Assembly (NCBI GenBank): GCA_009763385.1
Contig: VDCT01000326.1
Location: 1,116,001 to 1,180,000 of the forward strand
Length of the DNA stretch: 64,000 nucleotides
Direction of reading: 5' to 3'
Source: Coix lacryma-jobi var. lacryma-jobi
Lineage: Eukaryota; Streptophyta; Magnoliopsida; Poales; Poaceae
The stretch's first letter is position 1; each line of letters opens with the position of its first letter. A model generated the notes under the pieces. The model saw nothing but the letters and a program-made list of their open reading frames with translations. It did no database searches and was not told the DNA's origin. Both the position numbers and the translations under genes were made by a program. Below are positions 33,042 to 45,056 of this stretch, in pieces.

Positions 33042-33425
33042 TCAGGTCCGCGAACTATTTTCGCGGCCAAGGAAAATGCTATAGCGCCTTTCGTCCGGCG
33101 AAGGCACGGCATCTTCAGGCTCCAACTTAACGAATGTGGCACCCTCGAAGCCTGGTGGCGCGCGCGAAGCTTCACGCTTCATTCGCCTCGACTCAAGTTC
33201 GCGCGGGTCGAAGCTTTCATAAAAAGCTCATAATCTTTCTTCCGTGCGTCTAAGCTTTTTAGCACGTTTTCTCATGTAAGCCGAAAGCGACGCCATCGGA
33301 AATCTAGAGCGATAGCTCCTCCACAAATCACCACCAACACAGATACCGCCAGATCTAATCATTAACGGGCAGATGTCGAGAACGTCCGGCGTTCCCGCAT
33401 CCGCGCCCTGTTCAAGATACAACAT
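33042..33425 (-). pseudogene. antisense ORF of the Tat element, second (decayed)
   Basis: On the minus strand, an open frame from ATG at 33425 encodes MLYLEQGADAGTPDVL and a basic stretch (YMRKRAKKLRRTEERL). A TGA stops it at about 33228-33230, but the same frame continues coding-like (FYESFDPRELESRR, then VKLEPEDAVPSPDERR) to TGA at 33042-33044. CTTGAACAG at the start of the frame could be an acceptor, so this may be a 3' exon rather than a separate gene. No family recognised. Confidence 0.4.
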
Positions 33426-33503
33426 CCGAATTTAAGTTCCAAAACATTACACGAGGTCCGGAACAACAAGTTGCCAACACATTAAAAGCGGGCCCTAAAA
33501 AGG

Positions 33504-36500
33504 TCACTCGTCTACCGCTGCGTCTTGGGGAGCGTTCGCGTCGCGGGCAGCAGCAGCGGCCGAGCTTTCGGGTGCCCCGTCATTCGGCTCGGGCGGACTC
33601 GCCTCGTCTTCCGGCTCGGTTTCGCGCGCCCGTTTTTCAGAGATATACTCCGAAAACAACTGTCGGATGCGCGTTTTCTCCTAAGGAGTCTGCATAAAAA
33701 GCGACAGCCCAGAAAATTCACTACTCAAGCCACAAGGCACCACATAAAAAAGCGATAGCCAGCAGGGAAGTCAAGCGATAGCTCTAGCAGAAGGAAGAAA
33801 ATATCTTTCCGCGACCCACGGCGGACTGCATCAGCGACATGTCGTTCCCACCCGCAAGCCAGAATTCTTCAAAAAATCTTTTGCCCAGAGCTTTCGCCGC
33901 CTCCGGGGTTCGCCAATTATAATCCACCTCTTTGACCGGAAGGTCAGCGATGTGGGAGCATTCGGCGTCGACCAGGCTGTGGCCGATCGCCTTGATACCG
34001 GTGACGGCGGCGTAGTCTTGGCCCAGAGCCATGTGGTTTTCAAGTGACTCCATTTCGGAACGAAGCCAGCGGATAAGGCCGTTAGCAGTTCGCTCCGAGG
34101 GACCATCCGTTTCGACGCCAATGCTACGAAGGCATTCGCGGAAGCGGGAGACAGCCTCCTCGGCAGACGTCTTTAGAACTTCATCTTTCTCGGCCTGAGC
34201 ATTTCGCAGCTGCGAAAGCTCCCGCTTGAGGTCCCCAGCTTCGCGCTTCAACTTTTCAACCTCTTTTTGGTTTGCCTTCCGCGAGGTGCGCTCATCTTCG
34301 GCTTTCTTTGCCTGCACCTCCAAGTCCATTGTAAGTTTCTTTGCCAGAATGTCGAGGTCCTCATTTTCGCGCTCGATCTTGCGAATGTAAAGGTCGTCTT
34401 GATTATGTCGGCTGCGGGCGAGGATGGCAGCCTGCGAATAGCATCAAATCAAAAGATGAAGGTTAGCACTTTCCAAAAGACCAACAGCCCCATTGCGGAA
34501 AGGCGAACATCAAACGTGCAACAAAAGCAACCCGAGTAACTTACGCTAGCCAAGTGAAATGACAGAGCATCGTCAAGCTTTACGCTGTCGACCTTGAGGA
34601 GGTCCCTTTCGACCTCTGGCGCGGCGAAAGCCCTCTGCGAAAATTCCACGAGCTTGCTGGCGTCATCACTTCCGCCGGGGAGGATTCCTGCCTGACGAAA
34701 GTCGATCCGACAGGCGAGCTGAGCGTCGGAGGCTGCACCCAAAGAACGTGCAATCCGATAAGATTCTTCTCTCGCTTCGTCGGTCTCGCCCGACGAACTC
34801 AAGCCGGTGTAAAAACAAGGGTTCTTGTAGTCCGAAGGCACCCCATCGACAATCAATCGCCCGTAGCCAAGAAGTTGTCCTTCCACCATCTCCCGCGATA
34901 GACGAATGCGTCGCGGCGAAAGGTGTAACTTACCTTTCTCCACAGCAGTGGGAGCCAGCACTCCCTCAGATCCAGCCCTCCTTTCGCGTGGGGCAGCCCC
35001 TCCGGCAGAGACACGAGCAGCAGGCTCGGCGGAGCTCCGAGCGGCAGACTCGACGCGCGGTGCTTTCGGCCTCTTCGCCGGCCGATCTGCGTCCGCCAGG
35101 GCCTTTTGCGAACCGGGCTTCGCGAATGTCGGGAGGTCAGCCACCGAGACGTCGTCGTCGAAAGCCGACGTGGAGAGGCGCGCTTGCGGCTTCTTCGGCG
35201 CCATCCCAGCAGCGAAAATTGAGCTCTGCAAAACAAACAACAAAGCAAAAACAAAGTCACACGCAAAAATCGTCAATACCATAAAGGAGGATTCCAGGAA
35301 AGGAGGAGCGAAAACCTCGGGCAAGTCAAAAAAAAACCTCAGGAAGGAAACTAACCGCCCTCGGCTGATCGACAGGATCAACGTCGGGGATCGACTCCAG
35401 TGCCCCCCTTGGCTCGTAAGCAAGGGTTTGGCGATCAACCGCCCGATGTGAATGTCCCCGACTTCGGTGACCTTTCACCGGGGGACCACACCGCTCCGCC
35501 CACCACGGCGAGTTACCCCTTTCCCTTTAGCTTTCGAACTCTCGGCCTCATCCTTGCTTTCGTCAACTAGAGGCCTTTCGGCGTACTCAACGCCCATAGC
35601 ATCGAAAGCTCGGTTCAGGTGTCGACTACGGCCGAGGTTGGCGAGTTGAAATTCGCTCTCCTTGCGTAAGTATGGCCCACAAATCTTCCTGGTCTCCTTT
35701 TCGATATGTTTGACATATTCTTCGTCATCGTGGTAATCCGCGGGCCTCTCCAGCAGCAGCGTGGGCCCCCAATATCCGTCTTTTTCCGCGAAGTCTTCAA
35801 ATGAAGTGGCGCTGCAGAGCGGATTCATCCCAATGGCCATCCACTCTTCAACCAAATCCCGGCTAATCTGAAACCGCGCAGTGAGCGCGAAAGCATCCCC
35901 AGATCGAATGGCTTCCGAGTCCTTTAGAACGACAGGCGGAAGGTGTCTCCCAGGGCATTTCTCCAAGACCGATACAAGTGGAGAACCTTTCTTCGCCCCA
36001 TTACTTAGTTCGGCAGCAACGTCTTCGTCCGAGCAAACGCGATAGTAGAACCAAAAGCGGTTCCAGTCCGGCCATTTGTTCCGGTACGTAAGTGAAATGG
36101 AAACACTTCCTCGTGTTTTCCGTGGAACGAAATTGATGCAACCAATCTCGCTAGGCAGCTCGCTTCCAAGAAGGGGATCCTTCACTTTCGTCGGGCAACG
36201 GTGAATGTCGTAGAACCGCACGAAAACGTCAGCCCGCGGGGTGCAATCTAGCATCTTCATTGCATGTGCGAAAACACTGAGCCTGGCAAACGCATTCGGC
36301 GTGAGCTGATGAAGCTGTATCTCGAACCCTGACAGAACATCCGATACGAATTCCTCGAGAGGAAAATCAAGACCAGCTACGAAGTAGTCGCGAAAGACAA
36401 TGGCTTGTTATGTCGTGGAATAGGCTCTTCCTCGTCTCCAGGGACACGACAATTCACAAGATGATCCCGCCTTAAAGGCCCATTCTCGACCATTGTTTGT

Positions 36501-36730
36501 AAGCTGGCAGCCGTTATTCGCGATGTGCCGAGATAAAAAGAACAATCCGTCGGGACCGAAATCAAACCGGAGTCCCCATCGTTAGACAAGCTCCCGCTAT
36601 GCTCCGGAACTCGCGGAGCAACCCCAGATCCGATGGACACTTCCCCGCTATCATTGCGGCGGGAAGATTCGGTAGCACCCGTACTTTCGCTAGTCGAGCT
36701 CGAAGTCGACGTCGAGCTGGAATACGCCAT
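33504..36730 (-). pseudogene. antisense spliced gene of the Tat element (putative gypsy-type transposon / Transposase_28 type)
   Basis: A minus-strand gene between pol and the 3' LTR. It opens at ATG 36730 with a Ser/Thr-rich start, then has the conserved block typical of antisense proteins of grass gypsy elements: DYFVAGLDFPLEEFVSDVLS, LTPNAFARLSVFAHAMK, then FVRFYDIHR and WNRFWFYYRV, about 36400-35600. An exon with MAPKKPQARLST follows a TTTTGCAG acceptor near 35228. A clear GT-AG intron (GTAAGT at 34544, TTCGCAG ending 34432, 113 nt) joins it to a coiled-coil exon (34431-33784). The last exon starts after TTTTTATGCAG at 33689 and ends in an acidic tail with TGA at 33504-33506. Defects: a frame break near 36390, a disturbed junction around 35440-35490, and a TAG near the start of the last exon. 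Such antisense ORFs are known in Tat elements; the function is unknown. Confidence 0.7.
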
Positions 36731-37364
36731 CTAACACGGCGCGAAAGACAAATAAACAAACAATGCAAGCGAAGGGAAGAAAGGAAAAAGGCGAAAATTG
36801 AAACAAAAGCAGACAAGCTTAAACAGCCAATTCGCACGACATAAGACTAAAGGAAATAAGGAGAAGGAAAGTGAGCCGCGTACCGCGAATTGTCGACCAG
36901 CGAATGATGCGAAGCAAACAAAAACCAGCTTTCGCCAAGGACAACGAATAGCGTGAAGCGAATGGCGAGACACTCCGTGACAGAGGCAGCGAGCGCTGGA
37001 AGGCGTCGACTGATCAGCCGCTTTCCCCACCCGAAGCGCCCAAGATTTTATATGAGCAGCCTAGGCACGGCTACCGAGGAAGTCGAAAAGAGGTTTGGGC
37101 ACGGAGTTCTAAGCGTCGCACAGGCACCCCATCATGACACACGGTTTTCGAGAAAAACGAAAAGACGTTTAAGCACGAAAAATTAAGCATCGCAGCGGGA
37201 TCGCAAACGTCACATCGTGTCAGCAAAATGAAAAGGCAACCGGTTGCGTAAAAAAAACTTGTCTTTAAAACAAAGCAAAAGTTTTTTTTGGGCGGGCGTA
37301 GGCGCCTTAGCGAAAGAACACGGTCGAACCTCGCGAGCTTACGGATCCGGCCGTGAGGGGCTAT
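36731..37364. other. upstream region of the antisense gene / Tat 3' end
   Basis: About 630 bp between the antisense start codon and the 3' LTR. It should hold the antisense promoter. TATAAAA lies on the minus strand at about 37046-37052, a candidate TATA box, but this is weak. A purine stretch GTGAGGGG at about 37353-37360 just before the LTR is the likely polypurine tract. Confidence 0.4.
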
Positions 37365-38195
37365 TGTTGGGGCGGCACCCAGACCGCAGGCGCCTCCGAC
37401 CCGCAACGCCGAAAGATGATGGAGCTTTCGCGCGAAACAAATCATTCGCGCGGAAGAGATGCTGTTGACCCACTTTGCTGAACAGCAACGGTCTTCATGC
37501 AAAAGGCAACTTTCGCGCGGTAGCTAGGCTTTCGGCTCGCAGACCGGGAGAAAGCGGTGCGTTCGCGCGAAAGCAAGCATTCGCGCGGAAGCGTGCGGTG
37601 TGTTTGCGCGAAAAGAAGCATTCGCGCGGAAGCGTGCCTTTCGGTCCGCGAGTCAGGGGAAGGTGGCGGTCTCGCGCGAATGCCGGCATTCGCGCAGAAG
37701 CGCGGCTTTCGGCCCGAAAGCTGGGGGAAGACGGAGACTTCGTGCGGAAGGGAACTTCCGCGCGAAGAGAACCCGACGTCCGCGGCGCTGGATTTCGTCT
37801 TTCACGGCTTTTGTTTTTCGTTAGTTTTCGCAGGTCGCCGAAAGCCTGGGTCTAGGAGAGCGGGCCCACCTGTCAGGAAAAGGGGCCGGGAGACGCTGGG
37901 CCCGTCAGTGGACAAAGTTACGGTGGTGCCCCTCGTGCCGGAGAAGGCGGTGTACAGCTACATGGTAGTTGTGTAGGGCATCATTGTAATTTTGGCAAAG
38001 TGGTTAGAAGGGCAATCTTGTACGTTAACGTTGATCTGGTCTAATATAAAAAGCCCTCGACCTCCCCAGGGGAGGGGAGGAGAGCACTGTTCACTTCACC
38101 CAGCTTCCCACTCTCTTCCGTTTACTTCCGCCTTCGCTCTGTGCATTCGTTCGTGCGACACCCCGCTGTTTTGAGGTCTCGGACCCGAAACAACA
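37365..38195 (+). repeat. 3' LTR of the Tat element
   Basis: 831 bp, TGTTGGGG...ACAACA, paired with 8075-8906. It is followed by the GATAT duplication at 38196-38200. Internal TATA box at 38045-38053. Confidence 0.92.
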
Positions 38196-38200
38196 GATAT

Positions 38201-38384
38201 TCACGTGGCGCCATAGTAGAACTACGACGTGCTCGTCGTCTCAGAGGTCCGTGCGGCTTTGGTGTGATCTCGAGAAGGGCACAAGATGTGTATAGGTTGT
38301 AGTTCTAGGGATGTGCGTGTGTGTGGTGTGAGTGCATTGAGCAAAGTCCAGATACTATAGAAGGAATCCAGTCTCAAAAAAAAA
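38201..38384 (+). mobile_element. SINE, 3' part
   Basis: The remainder of the SINE begun at 7938. It ends in a 9-A tail plus GTCTC context (CTCAAAAAAAAA ending 38384). It is followed by the direct repeat GTGAGGCATTAGGC at 38385-38398, which matches GTAAGGCATTAGGC at 7924-7937 with one difference. Confidence 0.75.
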
Positions 38385-38398
38385 GTGAGGCATTAGGC

Positions 38399-38971
38399 TC
38401 AAAAATATATGATCAGGTGGTGGGGCTGGCCATCACACACCGTGGATCTCTGTGGCAATCTAGTTTGCAGGCTTTTTATAGATACATGTATACTACGCGT
38501 CCTCCTAGATGCGGTCTGAACTACTGCAACTACACAAATAAAGACCTACAGAGACCGGCAGTTTGCAGTCAGCAAAAAGGCAAAAGTATAATTAAATTGA
38601 GTTGGAGTTTTCTTACCTTTTTATCTTGCAACATCAGTACGTAGTACATTGTACCACCACAGTTTGCCCTCAGTACGTGTGTATATATTGGTCCCCTTCC
38701 TTTCCTTTGGCACAATAATAGCAATGTTACTCCAAGTTGAACCACTGACTTCTTCATCATGAACTACCACTGCTGCTCGTCATGCTGCTCTGCATCATAC
38801 GTAGTATTCATTTATGCCCTTGTTTGGTGCTGCTGCTGCTGCTGGTACCATTCTAGTATTCCTTCCCCATATCATCATGGCTTTGAGATGCAGCCTTAAC
38901 TTGCCAACTGGATGATGCACCCCATAGCAAGTTACCATAACTATAACTGCATGTTTGCATGATCTGATGAA

Positions 38972-39038
<67 letters not shown>

Positions 39039-41609
39039 CAAAAGATATCATCTGTTTACCTTATATTACTATACACTCCTTCTGTCTCTCTCTTTTTTGG
39101 TTGAGAAAACTCCCTCTGTCTATTTTTAAGTGTCACTAGCTATGGTGTTCGTGTGTTCGTTGTATCTTAACATATATATAAGTCTATTATAAAAATAGAT
39201 TTAATGATATATCTAATATCTAATGATATTTATAATACTTTTATATATATTTGGTCAAAGAAACTTCTTGATCGAGAAGAGTGAAAATGACGGTTAAGAA
39301 GGGACCATAATTAATAATCTTTCCCTCCTGGTATTCGATGGCAGTGTAGTTTACAGAGACGCATAGTGACATGGTACCACTAGTCCAGTGGTCCAAAATA
39401 CACACATATTTTAACTGTGCATGGATCTGGCCATAGTCATGGGAAAACACAATCCATGCACGTCCTCTCTCTGCTTTAGGACTACTGATGAATTTGTGCT
39501 CCAATCATCTGTTGTACAGCCTGCCTCCTAGCTACAGCAGCTCTGTAGACGTACGCCGCTTGTTAATTATTTGCTACTACTACAGTCTACATGCGGGCTT
39601 GCAGTGCCGTGAGTGGCATGGCAGCTTGATTATATATATATGGCGCGCTATACATTACGGCAGGTCCCATTCGATAAAATTCTAGCTAATGGGCTTCGAT
39701 TTATTTGGCTCCTTCTTGTGCACGTACTATTATAGCAAAAGAGATTGTTTTTACACACCTTTCGTTTAATTAAATAAATAAAATAAAACCAAATGAAGTC
39801 ACTTTCTTTTTCATTATCGACTCTGGCTCATTTGCACGTACGTTGTAGCAAAGGATCTTAAGCTATTTATAGATGTGCTAATAAAGAAGGTTTAATTGTT
39901 TTCGTCTCACAACAAATCAGTCATACAAATCAGCTGCAACGGTTTTAATCTCAAGCGAGCAGAGCCATAATTCTACAAATTAGTGAGCAAACAAAATTAC
40001 AAGTATATGCGTCCTACTTTATTTTTTATCTACGTGCACGATAGGCATCTAGGATGTCGTGCCGTTCCATCCGGCTACCGCTGCCAATTAACTTCCCCAC
40101 ACGCTTCATCTTCCCGACGTTGTCGCCTCCACACCCCTTCAATCACAATCAGTAGTTACCCACTCTTGCTTGGCGGCGGCAAGGCAGTGAGAGACGTCCA
40201 CTATTTCTTTCTTCGCCCGCATGCTAAAAGCAAGAGAGACGGAGGAATGAAGAAGATGGTGAGCGATGTGGCGATTAAAGCAACCCAAACAAAAGAGAGT
40301 GGTGGGGGGTCGGAACCGAACGTGAAGCATCTGTGGACATGGCGCGGCCATAGCGAGCATCGGATCGATATGAGGTGTGGACTAGCTATGGTGGTGAAGG
40401 AAAGAGATAGGGATCCGGAGGAAGGATCTGTGGACATCACATACTACAGTAGGGAGCTGAGTAACACTGTCACAGCCATAGTATGCTTTAGAGAGAGTAG
40501 TACGTGTGTGTGAGCCTACTTAGGGAACAGGTGTACTAGGTACCGTCTGTACCGTGTGTACTACTACTACCATGCATGAATCATGATATATGGTTGGTGA
40601 TGACATGTGCTTCGAGGAATCATGCATGTCTGGAAAATAGTAATGGTGTTGTTTGCATCACAGAGTTCTCGTCAACAACCGGACCGGAAATAATCTCATT
40701 CGACTTTGGTTTCTTGGATCGAATTGTGGTCCTATTAGCACCGTTGTTGGTGGCCCCCTTTTTTTTAGGAGAAATTTTTCAGATCCCATAGTACACACCT
40801 ACTAGTCACTTGTATTTTTTTTTTATGAGAGAGGGTCACTTCACTTTTATGTTGTTGGTCACTTCACTTGTATATATCTATTCTATGCGAGAAGAATTCA
40901 TGGCTAAAGCTCGGAAACGGCCTGTTAAGAGTCGCATGGGCCATTTAGCTCATACTAGTTGGGGCCCAAGTGCACGAGCCTAATTATACTACACACTCGC
41001 GGCCCATGAGCTTGTATCTACTACGCTACGCCAGGGCCGACGGTGTTGGTCTTCCGCGACCACCGGCTCGGCATCGGCCTCGTCTTCGCCTCCGACGCCG
41101 ACGCCGACGCCGACGCCGCGCAGGTGATCATCATGTCCGGCAGGCGGCGCGAGGTCGTCGGTGGCTGCCTGCACGCTGCACTGCCACCGGCCGCCCACCT
41201 GCATAGGAGTACTCGTACATTTCATTTCATGGCTGGCTAGCTCTAGCTCCGATCCGGCAATCCATCTCCGGCCGACGAGACGACGACCAAGGATGGATTG
41301 CCTTTAATTTATTTCTGTTTTTCTTTGGGACAGCGCCGGAGATCCGACACGTGTCCACTGGAAACGATCCGGAGCTGCCGGCGTGGCCTCCGCTCTGCCA
41401 AGGTGGCCGCACATCATTCAACTCACATTGCAGTTTTGACTCGAAACAAAAACGAAAAGACATCATCTTAATAGATTAATCAAAATTGTTTTGTACGATA
41501 AACCCGCCAGCAATTTAATGAATCATGCGTATGAAAAAACTGCATAGATTTTCATACATTGCAGTGCAGAGCTAGCGCAGACGCAGTGTGCAGTAGTGCA
41601 GCCAGCTAG
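38399..41609. other. intergenic, no gene recognised
   Basis: Contains a (TA)n microsatellite at about 38977-39034 and an unpaired Stowaway-like end (ACTCCCTCTGTC at about 39109). A GC-rich patch at about 41030-41230 has a (GACGCC)n stretch in which one frame reads coding-like (FRDHRLGIGLVFASDADADA). That could be a fragment of a captured gene, but no family is recognised and no exon borders are evident. Confidence 0.4.
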
Positions 41610-41652
41610 CCCCCCCCCCCCCCCCCCCCCCCCCCTCCCCAAAAAAAAAAAA
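41610..41652. repeat. poly-C / poly-A homopolymer pair
   Basis: A run of 26 C (41610-41635), then TCCCC, then 12 A. The length of such tracts is often unreliable in assemblies. Confidence 0.8.
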
Positions 41653-43985
41653 GAGCTTATGAATGAATGTACACCGTGCGGTGGTGATATTGTGCATGCG
41701 TCCAGCAGAAAAATGGAAGGAATGCGCGCCGTGATGAACCAGGCAGTCCGATACGGACGTACTGCAGATGATATGATGTTCGGGTCCAACATACAGTACT
41801 ATACCATCAGTGGTGGGTCAATGCCTGCCAGCCGCGATCATCGTGTTCGTGTTGCCTCTTTTCAGCCACCACACCAGGCAGGATACAGCACTTCTCCCAG
41901 TCTCCAAAAAAAAACATGCTTAGACGTGGAAAAACATGTCAAAATACATATGGACATGTGAAAATATGTGGCGGAGGAAAAACATGCCTAGACGTGGCAA
42001 CCTGAAAAACAAAGAGTGGTGGTCGTCGAAACCACCACATAAAAAAACACACTTCTGTGACTCGAAGAATTTCAAAACGTTGTACGTTCGTCGGCGTTCA
42101 CCCATATTTGAGTACTCACGAGAAAAGTTTGACTCAAGACAGGTAAAAGCGACTTACAATAATACTTTATTATGACATGCTTGCGATAATACTTTATGTC
42201 ATGTTTGGATGACCAGTGCTTACTTACTCTCTTCATCCTAAATTAAATTATAAGTTATTTCAAAAAATTTAGAGTTTAGAATAACTTATAATTTAGATTT
42301 GTTAACCATATATAGTCCGTGGACCTGCTGGTTTACATATAATATATAGTCATTTTATTTATTTCATGATCAATATATCGGCAATGAAAGCTATGGATCA
42401 ACTCTCTCCCACGACACCACACGCTACACTACACAGATTGTGCTCGTAGGGAAGGCACCAGATCCTGTTGTATGGGGGCCTAAACCATGAAGCTAAGAAG
42501 CCGCCTGCCTATAGGGCTTAGGGTGTGAACTGCAGCCACCGCCGCTGCTTTCATCTTCTTCATCGTTGGTCCCCCTCCTCCCTTCCGGTATCTCGCCGAA
42601 GGTCGGAGGGAGTGGAGATCCATCGTTTTTAATAATTTTTCGTTTTTAATAAGTTTTCTAGTAGATCGAGTCATCTAGAGTTAGAGTTTCTCCATGCCAA
42701 AGACCTTCGTATTGGGGGTGTATTTCCTCCCCCTCCTCTTTCCCGACGACGGCGAGGAGGTAGGCTGGATCCGGTCTCTCCATGGCGGCTCTGTTGAAGA
42801 TAAGGGCGACAACGTCGGCATCAACATCTACATCGACAAGACAACATAGAGACTTTTGTTTTTAGGCTTCGACATAAGACAGAGATGATGTCGCCACTAT
42901 GGACTAATTTTCTCCGGTCCCTTCTTCGTTTTGTTGTGGTTGGATCTGGCCACGATGAAGGACTAGGGAGAATAATTTTCAGGCCAGTCTTTCTCATTCT
43001 TCGGTAGCAGAAAGAAGAAGAAGGAAGACACAAGGAAGAAGAAGAAATTTCTCAACTCCGCCTGCAGGAATGTTGGCTGTCCGTTGGGCATCTATTCTTA
43101 GTCCTAAAACAACTGTTGCCGAGTTTTTGCATGTGCAGTCATCTATACGAAGCGTCAAACAAGTTTGGATTTGAGAGTTTGAGCCTTTCACAACGTGGGT
43201 ATAATATAGATGAGAATCAGTTTCTGGATACATGTTTTTTCCACCAGAGTACCTGTAATACGATGATGTACCAGCTATAATTTAATACAATTCTTCTTTC
43301 GTCTAAAAAAGATTGTGCTCGTAGGGCATATCAGCCCTTTAGGCTCTATTCGCTTGAACTTATTACGACTAATTTCAGTTGTTTTAATAATATTCTGTGA
43401 CAAAGAATAAACCGAAATATAACATATAAAGTTTAAACGAACAGAGCCTTAGCCTTTAGAAATGCACTAATGCCACAATATAAATAAAAGATACATTATT
43501 CCATCAAGATTGATGGACAAACAATCAGGTCAGGTGTCATCAAGTGTCAACTAATTAAGACTTGGCACCTAAGGTAAGGCACTACTAGCCAGCTGCTCGC
43601 TGGACGCTTCCCAGCAAATTGAAGATGGTTAGTAATAATGGAATCAGTTTGTCAACTATTTTCGCCTTGCATTGTCATATATAAGTCAAACTTATCTAAA
43701 TAAATTTGATGAAATTCTGAGAAAAAAGTATGGGCATCTTCTGGGTCAAATAAATATAATGCTCTAAACCCAAACAAGATCGAGTTATCTATCCTAAATC
43801 CCCACTAGTACGTATCTCAACATACAAGTTATTATCCACACCAGCAATGCACTACTCCTTCTATATCTAAATACCTGACGTTTAGGATATGATTGTAGTA
43901 ATTAAGGAGTGATTAATTAGGGGTTAGTTTTTCATGTTTGCCCCTAATAAATATGGTTGTAGGTGCTTTCAATATGAGAAAATAT
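41653..43985. other. intergenic, no gene recognised
   Basis: Mixed sequence. A small AT-rich inverted repeat at about 42240-42305 (AAATTATAAGTTATT with AATAACTTATAATTT) is probably a MITE remnant. Open frames are short and without domains. Confidence 0.4.
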
Positions 43986-43989
43986 ACCA

Positions 43990-44075
43990 TCCCAACTGGC
44001 TAGTGCGCGGTGGTTATAGCGATGCGTCTTAGGTTTGATCCCTGACAGCTACTCTTTTCCGTTGCTTCATTTTGC
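43990..44075 (+). mobile_element. possible tRNA-derived SINE head
   Basis: GGTTTGATCCC at 44032-44042 matches the pol III box B, one base off. ACTGGCTAGTGCGCGGTGG about 40 bp upstream resembles box A of plant SINEs. No target duplication or tail was identified, so the extent is uncertain. Confidence 0.4.
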
Positions 44076-44368
44076 ATGGGGTTATCTTTTGCATGCATGG
44101 CGCGTGATGTTTGGCTTGCATGCGCGGCTGGGCGTGATATCCACCTTATCAGGACACACAGACATTTTGTTATCCATATCAACATGTCACATAATCCACT
44201 TATAATAGTCTATTTCTTTGTATGAGTAATTATTTATAGTTTAATTTTATTTTAAATTATTAGCAATTTACGCAGTAACACATGAGGTATGCTTCTAATA
44301 AAAACAATCTTGAAAGCGGACGTGGTTTCGACGAGAGTTACCAACACAATCTTGAAGGGAAAAGGTTA

Positions 44369-44575
44369 GGGCACTCACAATGCAGACTCTATCATAGAGT
44401 CCAAACATATTTATTACACTCATATTTATTATATTTTGCTGATGTGGCAGTGTAGTTATTGAAGAGAGAGGAAGAAAAAACAAGACTTCAAGTCTTATTT
44501 AGACTCTAAGTCTATGATAGTTTCGAGGTAATAAATAGACTTAGACTCTAAGTAGAGTCTGCATTGTGAGTGCCC
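44369..44575. mobile_element. Tourist-type MITE
   Basis: 207 bp with terminal inverted repeats GGGCACTCACAATGCAGAC / GTCTGCATTGTGAGTGCCC, flanked by TTA at 44366-44368 and 44576-44578. The TTA duplication and end type fit PIF/Harbinger-derived Tourist MITEs. Confidence 0.85.
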
Positions 44576-44578
44576 TTA

Positions 44579-45056
44579 GGAGAAGCCACGTGAACTTGAC
44601 ACCTCTGAAGCGAGCAAAGTGATTAGCGCAGGCCCCACAGGTCCACTAAATCCAATAGAATTGATTCGCGTCGTCCCAAGTAGACACGTAACTTTCTTTT
44701 ATTATACTCCATGTGTATTAAATCATGATGCCGTATAGACATGAAAGTAAACCAAACATACTTTCTTATGTCGTAAATAAGGTATCGTTTAACACTATTT
44801 AGTTTCATTATAAAGTTGTTTTATTAGAAAATTGCTTTATAAGTAACTTTTCAAAAGAAGCTGAACCACTGTTTTGAAAAAATTGTTTGACAAAACAGTT
44901 TCAACTACAACTTCATGTATAACGGAGAAAGAGAAATAAGGAGTGAGCCATGAAAAAACTATTTTTTAGCTTCATATCAACTTACTTCATGGGTGAAACT
45001 GTTTGATAAAAAAAATACATGGTTGTGACTTGTGAGATGTACCAAACAGACTTCTA
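44579..45056. other. intergenic, no gene recognised
   Basis: AT-rich, with probable MITE remnants (AAACAGTTTCA / TGAAACTGTTT around 44905 and 44995). No coding capacity. Confidence 0.35.

Larger units (their letters stand above)
8075..38195 (+). mobile_element. Tat-lineage Ty3/gypsy retrotransposon (outer, nested host)
   Basis: A complete but inactive LTR retrotransposon. It has 832- and 831-bp LTRs starting TGTTGGGG and ending ACAACA, and a 5-bp target duplication GATAT at 8070-8074 and 38196-38200. In order it holds a PBS, gag, protease, RT-RNase H, a second (archaeal-type) RNase H, integrase, a long 3' non-coding region with 55-bp and 87-bp tandem repeats, and an antisense spliced gene. 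Dual RNase H, no chromodomain, repeat-rich 3' region and extra antisense ORF are known traits of plant Tat elements. About 15.5 kb of its length is a younger chromovirus inserted in gag. The LTRs differ by 10 substitutions and 1 indel by eye (about 1.2%). At 1.3e-8 per site per year (an assumed grass rate) that is roughly 0.5 My. Confidence 0.9.

Noticed and set aside
39983..40513. 176-codon open frame starting at GTG
   Set aside because: No ATG at its start, no domain, no splice or promoter context, and ordinary intergenic composition.
41030..41240. Coding-like frame with an Asp-Ala repeat
   Set aside because: The (GACGCC)n repeat explains the open frame, and no borders or family are recognisable. 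Kept only as a note in the intergenic entry.
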